Below the pieces are notes generated by a model, which worked only from the letters and a program-made list of their open reading frames with translations, did no database searches and was not told where the DNA came from. From NCBI GenBank assembly GCA_024138025.1, contig JAMXBD010001369.1, forward strand, positions 62,001 to 126,000: 64,000 nt of DNA, in the 5' to 3' direction. This document shows positions 34,580 to 45,974 of this stretch, piece by piece. Each line of letters begins with the position of its first letter. Within the stretch, counting starts at the first letter, position 1. Made by a program: the position numbers and the translations under genes. Source of the stretch: Combretum micranthum. Its lineage: Eukaryota; Streptophyta; Magnoliopsida; Myrtales; Combretaceae.

Positions 34580-35875
34580 AAAAAAGTCTAAGACTTAATA
34601 AAGTTCAAAAATCTCACCCTAGCTTAATAAAACCTGTAGAACAACTAAGAGACGTGCTCGTGCACAACGCAGCCAAGAAATTCCCCCTGTAGAACCTAAA
34701 AACCCGGAAGGACCTCAACAACCAAACCAACTGCAAATGGATCAAGCTAACATCGAACAACTTGCCAACCTTATAAGGAATTTCACATAACAGGCTCATG
34801 CTATGCCTACACCAGTGCCTGCACAAGAAGCGGCACCCGAAGTCCCAACACCACAGTTTGAAACAGCACCAGCTGAGCCGTCATCACCAAAACCGTATCA
34901 GAGTATGTTGCCAGAGTTCATTAAGTGCAATCGATATTTTGATGGAGCTTTTGGAAAACCGGATGAGCTGATGATTGGTTAGCACAAATAGAGCGATCTT
35001 TCAATGCTTTTGAAGTGCCACAACACCTTCAGCTTACATATGGTACTTTTATGCTGAGGTTCAATATAAGAATATGGTGGGAATCCAAAAGTAGAGAGCT
35101 ACTACCACCAATCACATGGGAGACATTTAGGCATGAGAACTTTTTCCCTGAAAGCTTGAGAATCCAATATAGTGCAGATTTCTTAAGTAATTCTCAAGGA
35201 GGCCGTAGTCTTGAACAATATGAAATAGAGTTCTATAAGCTATTACAATATGCCCCTGAATCATATAAGAATAGCGAGGAACTAAAAAGGCAAGTCTTCT
35301 TAGGAGGATTGGATGAAGACCTTCATATCAAGTTGATAGAGTTTGACATCAAAGATTTTCGAGAACTAGTGGAAAGAGCACGAATTGTGGATGGTGCTAA
35401 GAAAAGGAGAAAGACGAAAGGAAATGTCATGATGATTGAGGAAAAATCTATAAGTGAACCTAGCCTAAGCCTTAAAATCAATGAGCTCGAAACATCGATC
35501 GGCCTAAGTAGAAAGGAGGATAAAAAGAAATTGGATACCCAATGTTGGAAATGCAAAAAGAGACATCAACCAAGACAGTATCCCAAGCTACAACATAAGT
35601 GTTACTACTGCGGGAGTCCGAATCACAAAGTCAGGAGATGCCTAAAGAAAACCTCTGCCACCTGTCTAATCTATAAGGAGCCAGGACATGTTGCCAAGAA
35701 GTGCTCTAATAAGAAAAATATGGAAAGGAGATACTCGGCGATACTCCCACAAGAAATACGTGTGTACAACCTACAAGGACAATGGATTTGCGAGGAAGCC
35801 GACCAAGAGATGGAATTAGCTATTTTAGAAGAAGATGATAGTCACGAATGCAAATCGATATCAAGTTACCCTTAG
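34580..35875 (+). pseudogene. Ty3/gypsy gag polyprotein (frameshifted)
   Basis: A frame beginning KRRARAQRSQEIPPVEP with a Gln/Pro-rich linker reaches LPEFIKCNRYFDGAF, then shifts frame near 34965. The shifted frame continues with DDWLAQIERSFNAFEVPQ and the retrotransposon gag capsid domain (ITWETFRHENFFPESLR, GRSLEQYEIEFYKLLQYAPE, FLGGLDEDLHIKL, DFRELVERARIVD) and stays open to 35875. It ends with three zinc knuckles: CWKCKKRHQPRQYP (last Cys lost), perfect CYYCGSPNHKVRRC, and CLIYKEPGHVAKKC (second Cys to Tyr). Capsid coats the RNA and the knuckles bind it. The stop at 35873-35875 comes before any protease; the next 880 nt up to the polypurine tract are non-coding. One in-frame stop near 34788 also occurs in the N-terminal part. 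Confidence 0.88.
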
Positions 35876-36755
35876 ATAATAAATTTCTTGTCGTACTGCT
35901 TGGACCAAAGAAACAGTTTGCTAGTAATGACCACAGATTATGTAATCGTCACCTTTTCCCTTAATATAGAAGGAATAAAAATATGATTGTCGAAAATTTA
36001 GTACTTATCAAAAGAAGAAAGCAAATCAATTGCCATTTACCTGGAACACACCGAAAACAAAGTACATCAAAAGCATAACTATTACCGCCTAAGAACTAAA
36101 ACCAATAATGATAAAATTCCAACAAACAAATTCCAAACTTTTCATCTTGATCTCAACATCGTCAGGATGATCACGTAATAAAACAACGATATCCTTAAGA
36201 ATGGAATAAGTATGAACATTGCGTATTTTATATGTGCATGTCATATATGTACTCACATAAGAATGGGAAAGCGAATTTACAACCTTCTTTTTTTAAGTGA
36301 ATATACCAGTGTCGTGTCATATTGAGTTGTCGTCAGTTCAAAGTCAAGTCAAGTGGCAAGTCGTCGGTCGTCTGTCGTGTGGTTGAGTATTGAAACTCTT
36401 CAAAAAGAGTTAAGTAAAGTGAAGGTTGAAAGTCACTGAAACCAAATCTTATTGATTTTATATATGCCATATTGCGTAAAATATTAACAAAATTCCCAAT
36501 ATCACCATCTATAGATAAACGAGAAATAGAAATTACGAAAGAAGAAATCCAACAATAACGATAGACTTCCAAACCCTTTTGCGGAAGTAAAACTAAGGAA
36601 ATGACATAATAAAATCATAATACCATTTCGACAAATAAACGTGAGACAAAATTCCAAATATCACGAATGTTGATGAATTACGATATACAATTTCTCATCA
36701 ACCTACATACGTATAACAAGTTTTGAGGACAAAACTTTCTTTAAGGTGGGTAGGT
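35876..36755. other. internal region downstream of gag, no pol; polypurine tract at end
   Basis: No pol-like motif in six frames. The last bases read TTTTGAGGACAAAACTTTCT then TTAAGGTGGGTAGGT directly before the 3' LTR. That is the usual end of Ty3/gypsy internal regions (GAGGACGAAA...polypurine tract), so this segment is probably the leftover 3' end of a deleted pol region. The minus-strand ORF at 36333-36572 is not recognisable. Confidence 0.7.
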
Positions 36756-37898
36756 TGTAAACTCCCGAAAATTTCATAATTCTTAAATAGACAATCCTAG
36801 AAGTCTAAGTATCAAAATTTACATCTCAAAAATCGACTCAAGATAAAAACCAAATTTTAGATCGAGTTAAATACTGGAAACGAAACCCTAAAAATGAAAC
36901 CAAATTAAAACTTAAATTCCAAAAACGAGTTTTCTCAATCTTAAGGCAAACGAGAACCCTTGAAACGAAATATAAAGTCCAATTACCGGCTTAATCAACG
37001 TCCGTACAACAATCAAATCACCTAACCATTTCCTGATATGCAAATCAAGACAGTATATCCAAATAATGATCAACAGCAAAATCTTAAAACCTTCGATAAA
37101 TTTTAGAAATCACAAATTTCAAATTTTCACCCAAAAGTCAAACTGAGTCAACTCATAACCCTAGACTCGGTTAAACGATCCCGAGAACTAAAAACTATTA
37201 AATAATCACAACCAAAATAAAATAAAACATAGATGTCGAGCTAAGAATATAAAACGATGAAAACTAAAAAATTATACGGTCTTACGAATAACTTAGTAAA
37301 ATCGGAAGTCAAAACGGGACCCTAAAGGTCAACAAGCCTATAACGAACCCTAGTGTTTAAGATCCGGCAATCCCGCGTTTTCAAACCCTAGAAAACGAAA
37401 TTAAGCCAAAAGCTTAAAATAGTTCGTAATAATATAGGGTAACATAAAAATATCAGATTCATGAATTTCGAGTGTCCTTCGGACTCAAACGGGATCAGTG
37501 TTCGAAAAGCGTGTCTAGGAGCTCGGAATATTAAAAATATTCCGTTTATACCAATAGACTCGTAAAAATATAAGGATTCCAAAAATATCAGTTTTAGAAT
37601 TTTTCGGTAGCTAAAAATTACAGATATCCCATTATTACGCGTATTTTTATTACTACCGGTACTTTAATTGTCTAGTCTACTATTCATAGTACTTTTCTAC
37701 TATTCATTACTATTTCACTATCTCTACTTTTTCTTACACCTACTTCTTACATCTACATACCTATTTTCTTACTTTTTTTCATTTCCAATGCAACTTTAAT
37801 CACGTCAAACTTTACACATTACTTCTTTATTACACAATAAATAAAAACAAAACAAATTTTCCCCCTTTAGAGGACCAAAACCGGTGCCATTAAATCCT

Positions 37899-37899
<1 letters not shown>

Positions 37900-37939
<40 letters not shown>
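37900..37939. repeat. poly-C tract of 40 nt at a deletion junction
   Basis: Uninterrupted C40. The 5' LTR has a C-rich but interrupted tract at the equivalent place (29764-29796). The sequence jumps here to a point about 1.4 kb further along the LTR. Confidence 0.95.
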
Positions 37940-38517
37940 TTCCTTCTCTAATTTAATTACTTACAAGAAATTTTTTCCTTGGAAAAAGAATGAAAAAAAA
38001 TAAAATAAGAACAACTACTCATTATAACCACCTAGAAAAATATAAAGTTTCTTTAAAATACTTATTTTCAAAGTTAAAGTTTAAATGATTGCTTTATGAA
38101 ATAAATTGTTGAGACACTACCCATTAGGATTTTTGCATATAAATGAGCACCCTATATTTAAAGTGTTTATCAAATAATATATTATATACAATATTGTTAC
38201 AAAAAGATTTTCTTTTAAAAATGAAGTTGAGTTAAAAAACGGATTTGTAAAAGTTTGGCAATTTTCGTTTTAAATCTGAACCCAATATTTTCGGAACCCA
38301 AATGACCTTATATGATAAAGATAAGCTTAGAAGATCTTTTCGAATAGGTAGAAAACGGTATATTATATGCGAAATTCCAAGTTAAAATGAGCAAGTTATG
38401 GCCATTTTAAGTTGGAATTTCCTCTTATACGATTTTACCGCGATTTTAAGAAAAGTTTAGAATATCCAAGGATAGGAATTTCACGGAAGACTTAACCCGG
38501 GTATTTCTTTTGTCTAG

Positions 38518-38584
38518 GTGACGAAGGACACGAGAATACTCTATCCGAGAATTACTACGACTAAGAAGATAGCAAAATGGACGA
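38518..38584 (+). other. predicted LTR micro-exon, family B 3' LTR (67 nt)
   Basis: Same boundaries as 31798-31864: TTTTGTCTAG|G acceptor, GA|GTGAGT donor, frame ending S-E-N-Y-Y-D-stop, terminal ATG GAC GA. It differs by only a couple of bases from the 5' LTR copy. Confidence 0.5.
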
Positions 38585-39667
38585 GTGAGTTATTCCTCCT
38601 AAATTCGTTACCTTGCTTGTGCTTGTAAAGTAGTGGCATTAGTATACTAAGAAAAGATAAAAATGGATATATTTGGGGAATTCAGGATTATGTATATGTG
38701 ATTCTATGTTTATGTGTGAAATAAGAATTAAGAATATCGTAACTTCGAACTGTTTGCTTAAATAATTTTGCTTACTTACTTGTATGTCTACTTATTGTTT
38801 TCTAAATTGATTGTTCGCCCCTAATAAACCTTAATAAGGTTTGGCTTAAGAAAACTAAAACGCTCACGCATAGCATCCATCGGGTCACATCTTTTCGGAA
38901 GGCTGCTACTCCTACGCGTAAAGTTGGATTGGCTGTGATCGTGCGATGCTACGGGCCATGTTCCTTCCTGAAGAATCCAAATCGCTCGGGGAAAGCGACT
39001 CTAGGTTCGGAGCCGAGCCGACCGAACGCTGTAGGTGAAGACCTGGGGACTAGCAGTAGAAGGTCGAGGGCCTTCAACCCCGATTCCCTAACCTTTGATA
39101 CGGAGGGGTAAATCCGTTCTATATATGGTTTCCGGACAACTATATATATATATGCGTAATCATGTGATTGTTGCATTATATGTATAGCATATGTGTGAAA
39201 ATATAAATAAACTTGTTTGAAAATATGGTGCGAATGAACAGGAATGTCTCACTAAGCTAGTTGTAGCTTATACCCCTATAGATTTTGTTGAAACAGGTAT
39301 ATTCGTGGATTAAAGAAGTCATGGAAGGATGATTAAGGAAATAGAATCATACGATGAAGAAATTTTGTAAGGTTCTTTATATGTAATGACCTATATGAAT
39401 AGTGATGCATATTTATTTGAAGTCAATGGAAGGATATGCCCCTAAGAATTGAAATGAAGTATGTTTATGTTTTATGATAAGTATTCTCTTTGCCTTGTTA
39501 CTTATTTACTATCAACATAAATTGCGTTACTCCGATACGTCCCATTGGTTGTGATGTACGCCTTGTACATAATATGGAAGCCTTTGTGTGACTAAGGTAG
39601 TCATTCCTAGGCTTTAGTATTGTATATGGCGGACTGCCACGTTTAGGGTACCCTTCGGGGCGTGACA

Positions 39668-40275
39668 ATCTTATTGATGTGATTGAATTAACATACCTCT
39701 TTGGTTTTAAGGTCTATCTTTTTAAATGTGTATGGTATGATTTGGAAAGGCATAAACCTATTTATGTTGATGACAATCTTACTAGTATTAATAATACAAA
39801 GACATGGTATGATTATGACCCTTATACTCTCACAAATCAAACCCATCAGGTGTTTTATATTAGAGATCCAATGTATAAAGGTGGTGATTGGCAAGTTATA
39901 CAAAAGGCACATCATCGTGATTTATATAGTAAAGGTCTATTTGATGTGTTAGTTGATGGTGATAATGGCAATGATGCTAATTGTGAGTAAGTTGCCTTCC
40001 AGCAACATACATGTGCTAATTACATTCTGATAGACAATTTATATTGATCTTGGTCCATTAGAGAGAAGTGGAGATGATGAAGAGGAAATTTTGGGAACAA
40101 AGTTTCATGTAGACACACATTGGCAAAATGATGATATCAATGATTTTATTGACAATGATGAAGATTTTTCTGAATCAAGTGAAGAGGAGGAAAATGAATT
40201 ATATCCTCTAACAGTAGCAAGTCTGAATAAAAAGTTAATGTATTGTTTGTTTATTTATTTTATAATTCCTTAGTT
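39668..40275 (+). pseudogene. tnp2: CACTA tnp2 transposase, C-terminal part (DUF4216-like)
   Basis: Continuation of 25609-28629 after the inserted LTR element. The open run to 39990 reads IDVIELTYLFGFKVYLFKCV, WYDLERHKPIYVDD, HQVFYIRDPMYKGGDWQVIQ and HHRDLYSKGLFDV, matching the DUF4216 C-terminal domain of Tnp2 (VFYVxDP...W.VV). A further exon-like run at about 40060-40273 gives an acidic tail (DDEEEILGTKFHVDTHWQND, DNDEDFSESSEEEENELYPL). A small intron probably separates the two. The gene is disrupted by the upstream insertion and frameshifts. Confidence 0.88.
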
Positions 40276-40319
40276 CTTATTTTATTAGCTATTTATTAAT
40301 TGTTTTGTTAATAATACAT

Positions 40320-41403
40320 GTTCATTTTGAATTTGACGAGGCATGCTTGTTCAAGGCCACATGATGCTGATGGAGAAAGCTTGAGGTCACATGTTCATGA
40401 GAATACAAGTAAAGCTAGAGTGTATGTATTTCTAAGGTTATAGAAATTTTCAAAGCTTTACATTAAATCAAATGTTTAATTGTAAACTGTATTGAGCAAT
40501 ACCCACTTGAAAGGGTTATGAATCCTAATCAAGAGATGCTTTGGGTGGGGGGGGAGGTGGTACTAATGGTATTAATGAGAAGCAACAATCTAATTCTGAA
40601 GAGTACCAGCAATCAAAGAAACAGAATACACGAGGGATATATAGGGGGAAGAAGAGAGAGAACTTACAACGTAGGGTTGAAAAACTAGTAATTGTCTTGC
40701 ATAGATATGATAATCGTCCATCAGGGGCCATGCAAGTTTGTTGGCAAAAGAGTTTACTCTTGCCATACGAGAGAGGGCACCGTTAGTCCCCAACATAGAG
40801 GGGAAAAAGGGATCTTGGGCAGCAATAGATGAAGCAGGCAAGAAAATCATTATTCAAGCTGTAAAGGTTTGTAAAATGATAAAAAAAAAAAGGTATTTGT
40901 CAAGATTTTATGTAATTTTTTTTCTTTTAACATCTAATTAAAGCATTTTTCTTAACAATTAATTGTTATTTTCCTCCTTTTTTTTTAATCAACTCATTAT
41001 ATATTGTTGTTATATTGAAGGATAAGTTTGAAGCTGATTGGTCATATCGTAGATGGGATAGTATACTAATGGTATTGGAGCGGATCGTCCTCGTAGACTC
41101 CATACTTATTCTTTTCAACACTATAGGAGATTAGGTGGTGGAGAAAGAGCAAGAGCTAATCCTCCTAATGGACTTAAGAAACACCCACAATAGTGGAGAA
41201 AATTGTGTGACTTATTCAACCAAGATTCATGAAAGGTATTCATCACGAATGCTATTATTATTTAGTGAATTAAACCTGATGAAATGAACTCAATGCTTTT
41301 TATATGCTAGAAATTTCTAATAGAAATAAAAAAAAAAGGAAATGTATTCCATATAACCATGTCATGGGGAGTAAATCATTTGTTCAAGCTCGGTATGAGC
41401 AAG
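40320..41403 (+). pseudogene. CACTA TNP1-type protein (Transposase_24), 5' part
   Basis: Second gene of the element, downstream of tnp2. Exon-like pieces: RPHDADGESLRSHVHENTSK (about 40351-40428), RGIYRGKKRENLQRRVEKL and HRYDNRPSGA (to about 40730), then after a frameshift LAKEFTLAIRERAPLVPNIE (from 40738) to IIIQAVK. An intron is followed by DKFEADWSYRRWDSI (about 41021), DRPRRLHTYSFQHYRRLGGG and HPQ-stop-WRKLCDLFNQDS. The last exon has MGSKSFVQARYEQ at the LTR insertion point. This is the Transposase_24/Ptta pattern (MRxxFxxHxxxLHxHY...GSKSFARxRxE), a DNA-binding partner of Tnp2 in related elements. Stops and a frameshift inactivate it. Confidence 0.85.
41399..41403. repeat. target-site duplication GCAAG, left copy
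   Basis: GCAAG at 41399-41403 and 47290-47294 flank the family E LTR. The coding frame joins across it as RYEQ|ARGQ. Confidence 0.93.
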
Positions 41404-42572
41404 TGTCACGACTCCAAATAGGGGCCTAGTAGGATTACCTAAAGCTATCATATCACATGTGCACCCGTAACATGAGAGCCGTCTTGTATGTCAGAGTGTA
41501 CAAGACTCTATTTATTTATCAATGTTTATCATATAAATAATATAATATATTACAGGATTTCAATTATTGAATTCGATTTTCAATCTCTACCAAGATCGCA
41601 GAGAATCGGTACCCCTACCAAATAGTGAAAATGGGTTTCAAACTACAACTTACAAATTTCAACAATATAAAATTTATCTAGTTTACATTCTAAGTTTACA
41701 ATATCCTATATCTCTATCTTCAATAGAGTTCGTTGGAGAAGCTCTCTTTCACACATTCCTAGCCCAATCCCAGCTAGTAATAATCCTGTACAAAAACTGT
41801 TGGGGGGTGAGCGAACCACGGGCTCAGTGAGATAACCTGACCAAACCACACATCAACCAATAACAAACAAGTATAATTATCAATCATATGTAATGCAACA
41901 ATCAATCATATGCACATTACAAGCTTAGATGATCTAAAATCCAAAGCAGGATGAAGATTTACACCCTCTCCATCGAGGTTAAAGGAACTCGATACTATGG
42001 CCCACCTACCCAGGAGAAACTAAGCATACAGGAAAGCCACAATCCTCATTGTCGATGTCTCTTTATACTTTTGGTACTCAATTCCTGTTTTAAGCCTTAG
42101 AAACTCCATTAAGTGTTAGTCATTTCACAGCAATACCATGGGCGGCGTCCTTCATTTCCAATTAGTTCCCATGGAACTGACGGAACAAAGGTAAGCTTGC
42201 GTAGAACTAATAGCCTCTTGCCTAGAAAAACCAAGCATTACCAGAGAACCGAAATATTAACACGTAGTAAGCTGCCACATCTCCAAATGCAGTTTATGCA
42301 AATCATGCAATGCATGTCCGTTTCATTTATAGTACCAGTAGTTGTTAATCAAATTTAAGGCGATCATATAATTTACAGACAATCATCAACATATTTCATA
42401 CAATATTTATCATACAATAGAATTATCACTTATATTATTATAATTTGGCATTCAATCATGCATCACGCATCATGCATTATCCCAATCCCACATGCATATC
42501 AATTGAATATATATTATTCCAAATGTAACTATACTACAAGTACAAACAATGTGATAAAGTCAAGTAACTCAC

Positions 42573-42632
42573 CTGTGGTCCTTGCTAAATTGTTGTATAA
42601 GCTACCGGAAGTTCGGGATTTGATCTATTTTC
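42573..42632 (-). other. predicted LTR micro-exon, family E (60 nt)
   Basis: On the minus strand, acceptor CTTTCATAG|G and donor CAG|GTGAGT. A short frame from the acceptor ends A-Y-T-T-I-stop. The second copy (61772-61831) keeps both splice signals and the same ending. The upstream predicted donor is at 44220, giving an intron of 1588 nt. Confidence 0.45.
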
Positions 42633-45600
42633 CTATGAAAGGAAATAACAGAAAATCATTATTGGACTATTTCTATAAAAGAAGTCTTCCTAGAATTAAA
42701 GACGCTGATTCCAATCGTCAAATATTACACTAAATCTGTTACTTTAATTATTGCATCATTAAATAACTTAATTGAATCCTTATAGGTGCCTAATTATTCC
42801 GTATCGGTGTTTGATACAGTTTTTATTAAGGTTTTAATCCCTAGAGAATATTTATTTGTTATTTTTTTATTTTACTTCTTTCGATTTTAATTGCTATCTA
42901 TATTTTATTTAAGGGGGTTTGTCTTTTTCTTGAGTCCTATTGCTTTTAGTAGAAGATTTTTATTTACTAATTCTTTGCCTGTCAACCTTATCTGTCTCTT
43001 ATGTTGGTATTTTTATTTATTTAAGAGTATGTTCTAGTATTTATATCTTTCAAAAAAATTATTCTAATAAAATTTTATGTAGATGGAGTTTAGATATCTC
43101 AAAATTTTCATTATACTTCGATTTCATTTTTATTGCAAAACAACTAAGTTTAATACTACAATATTATCAGTAATATTAGTTTTGAAACATTAATATCAAT
43201 ATTAGTAATAAATACAGGTATAATAATAACAATCATCTTCATACCATTAGTAAATAATAATATTAGTTGGCAAAAATAATAATTGTATTGATGATAGTAT
43301 AAATATAGTGACATTAACGTAAATAATAACGGTATTAATAATTCTAATGATCCTTGATGAAAATATCAATAATACGGAATATTATAAACAGTAGTAATAA
43401 TAATGGTAATAATCAAACTATATGAATAGAAACAGTAGTAACCTTAGTATTGGTTTATTAAGATTGAAAATCGAGTGAATTTCTATTTGCGATTTCTTAT
43501 TCGTTTTAAATCATTTCATTGTATAAATAGTCGATTTGGTAGTACTTGAAGAGTACTTTATAGTAGTGGAATTATTTTCAAGAAAAGATATTTGTACAAT
43601 TTTTAAATTTATGAAACACATGCATAGATTTCAAGTGAATCCTAACAATTGTAATCAAAACTTGTTTTGATGTTATCTAACTCATTTCTAGTTTGTTTTT
43701 TATGAATAAATAGTCTTTTTCATAGTATTTTCCGAGTACAATCCATTTATGGTGTTAGTTTTATCAAACAAAGTCAGTAAGGGGGCGATAAAGGCAAGAA
43801 CAGTCTACTCTGTTCGCACAAATCTAGCAGCAGTAATTTAGTTTTTGTTTTTGCAATATCTAATTCGTTTCTTATCCGTTTTTGACAAATAAATAGTCGA
43901 TTTCATAGGATTTTTCGTTTTCTTTGCATTGGTGGGGTTGTTTTGGCTTAAAACAAACACATCAATACAGTTTATTCATTCTTCTTAGGGATACACATAA
44001 GTCATCTAAATTTCAACTTAGCTTTGTTGTAGTTTAAGTGTGGTTTTGGTTTTTTTCTTTCTAAGACTTGAATTTCTACACTTAAAAATCTTCAAGTTGA
44101 TGTATTTATATACTAAATAGTCTAAATAACATAAATATACTATTAAACTAATCTTGATAAATTTATAAGACAAATTCTTATAAATCAACATAATGGATTT
44201 AAACTTAATGTAGTTCTTACCTTGATTGGATAATAGAATGAATTTAGCTCTTCATTCTTGATGAAATTAATGATCTTGTTGAGTCTAGATTCCAACTTGA
44301 ATCTACAATAAACCAAGGCTATTTAACTTGGTTTTGATGTTGTTTGGGTTAGTTAAAGTGGGGTTTCAATTGTGGTTGATGAGTATTGATGTTTAGATAA
44401 TGCTATAGGATATAAACAAGGGATACACTTTTATTTTTAAAGTGTTGAAACAAGGTTGATCAAGTGAGAATGAATGAGGAGTATGGTAAATTCGTAGTGC
44501 TGTTTTGAGAGGAATTTTGGATTGTGTTTGGGGAGATTTTCAGCTAATTTAGTGTCTAACTTAAGGCTATACATATGTGCTAAGGTTAGGCTAAGTTTAG
44601 GAGGCTAAAGAGGGTGTTTTGGACTTGAAAAATACAAATTTTTTATGTTAATTTTCGGGTAGAATTTCATGCGAATTTTTGATGAATTTGTATGAAATTT
44701 GTGGCTGATTTCAAGAGGCATTAATTGTGTTTGTTTGGTAGTTAATTAAGGTTGTTTATGTGTGTAAAATAGGGGCTCAAGTTGCAAGAAAAATCGGATC
44801 AAATTTAAGGTTGAAAGTTGAGATTTCTGTTGCAGCCTTTGTTGTTATTTTTTTCCACCTTGTTTGGCATGGTTTTATGACCAAATTTCTCTTGTTGTTT
44901 TCTAGCTAATAAATGGTGATTGAAGTGGACATTTGAAGGCCTTTAATTGGAGTTTAATTAGTCAGAAATTATCAGCTCAAACAAGGCTTATACTTTTGTC
45001 AAAACAGAGTTGAAATATGTGTGGGAATGTTACTGCAGTTCTGTTGAATTTTCCTGCTGCAGCTGTGTTGGTTGGTTATTTAAAGACCATTTATGAGCTG
45101 ATTTTGTTGCTTTTTGAGCTGAAATTCTTAACATTTGATGTTGATTTTATGTGGAGTTTTTGTATTGGATCATATGTTATTTTCATTTGGAATTTATGTG
45201 TTGAATTTGGGTAAGTGGAGACGTCAATTTGCTGGAAGGTTGTAGTCGAGAATTCCAACTTGTGTCAGTCCTCTGTTTCTTGAAGAATGAAGCCTCCTCT
45301 GTTTTTTTTAATTTTCAACTCTACGTGACTTCTATTTCAGTATGGAGTATTCTACAGTCGAAATTTTCCTTGTTCAGCGTGAAGACTTGCAACATGATTC
45401 CAACAGCTTCTATACGTGAGATCAATCCCAAGAGTTCTAATTTGACGTGAGGAAAAATTTTACAGCATAGATTCTTTTTTCTCCAGCATGAGGTCCAACA
45501 GTTCTATTCGTGCTTGTTCTTTCTGCGCGTGGATAAATTGTGGCCATCGACTCCTCTGTTCCGTGCGTAGATCAACAACTCTACAGCTGTGTCATCCTAA

Positions 45601-45930
45601 TTGCCACACATCCTCTGCTTCCAGCATGATTTACATTTGCTACAGCTGGCTCCTCTGTTCCCATGAGTCTGCAGCTTGTTGACTTCACTTGCTGCCTGTC
45701 CTCTATTTTTACGTGGAAAATTCACTACTAGTCCGCTGTTCCACGTGAACCAATTCAGATCGTAATTCCAGCGAGAATTGGATGTGAGGATGCGTGGAAT
45801 GCGGCTGGAAACCCGACTTGCCACATCGTCCCTGTTCTCACGATTTTCCATTCCCAACGTGAAGACTGTTCTAGCGAATTCCCAATGTGAAGACTCTATT
45901 TGTCTTCAAATTCTGCTCCTTCGGTCCTTC

Positions 45931-45932
<2 letters not shown>

Positions 45933-45973
<41 letters not shown>

Positions 45974-45974
45974 T
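45933..45974. repeat. ATT trinucleotide microsatellite
   Basis: About 14 perfect ATT units within the family E LTR. Confidence 0.95.

Larger units (their letters stand above)
28630..39667 (+). mobile_element. LTR retrotransposon with gag and no pol (TR-GAG/LARD-like, Ty3/gypsy type), 11,038 bp
   Basis: Complete element: TGTAAACCCC...GGGGCGTGACA ends, two LTRs (28630-32942 and 36756-39667), primer-binding site, polypurine tract and ATCTT target-site duplication. The internal region is only about 3.8 kb and contains a gypsy-type gag with zinc knuckles plus an upstream zinc-knuckle ORF. I find no protease, reverse transcriptase, RNase H or integrase motif. Such elements rely on enzymes of related autonomous elements. 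The layout fits the class described as terminal-repeat retrotransposons with GAG domain, or large retrotransposon derivatives. It is inserted in the tnp2 gene. Confidence 0.88.
36756..39667 (+). repeat. 3' LTR, family B (2912 bp, internally deleted)
   Basis: Collinear with the 5' LTR, but sequence equivalent to about 29835-31227 is missing and replaced by a run of 40 C residues (37900-37939). The TATA box, leader, first donor and hairpin are therefore absent, whereas the 20-nt block (38393-38412) and micro-exon (38518-38584) are kept. Confidence 0.92.

Noticed and set aside
32285..39176. Repeated minus-strand ORFs at 32285-32527 and 38949-39176
   Set aside because: They occur at the same place in both LTRs of one element and are antisense to it; similarity is due to LTR identity.
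41567..42358. ORFs at 41567-41830 and 42113-42358, with a relative at 61311-61556
   Set aside because: The similarity between copies reflects shared LTR sequence. They run against the LTR's own transcription direction and have no domain.
45597..45857. 86-residue minus-strand ORF in the family E LTR
   Set aside because: Lies in the degenerate GC-richer repeat patch and has no recognisable domain; probably chance in a less AT-rich segment.
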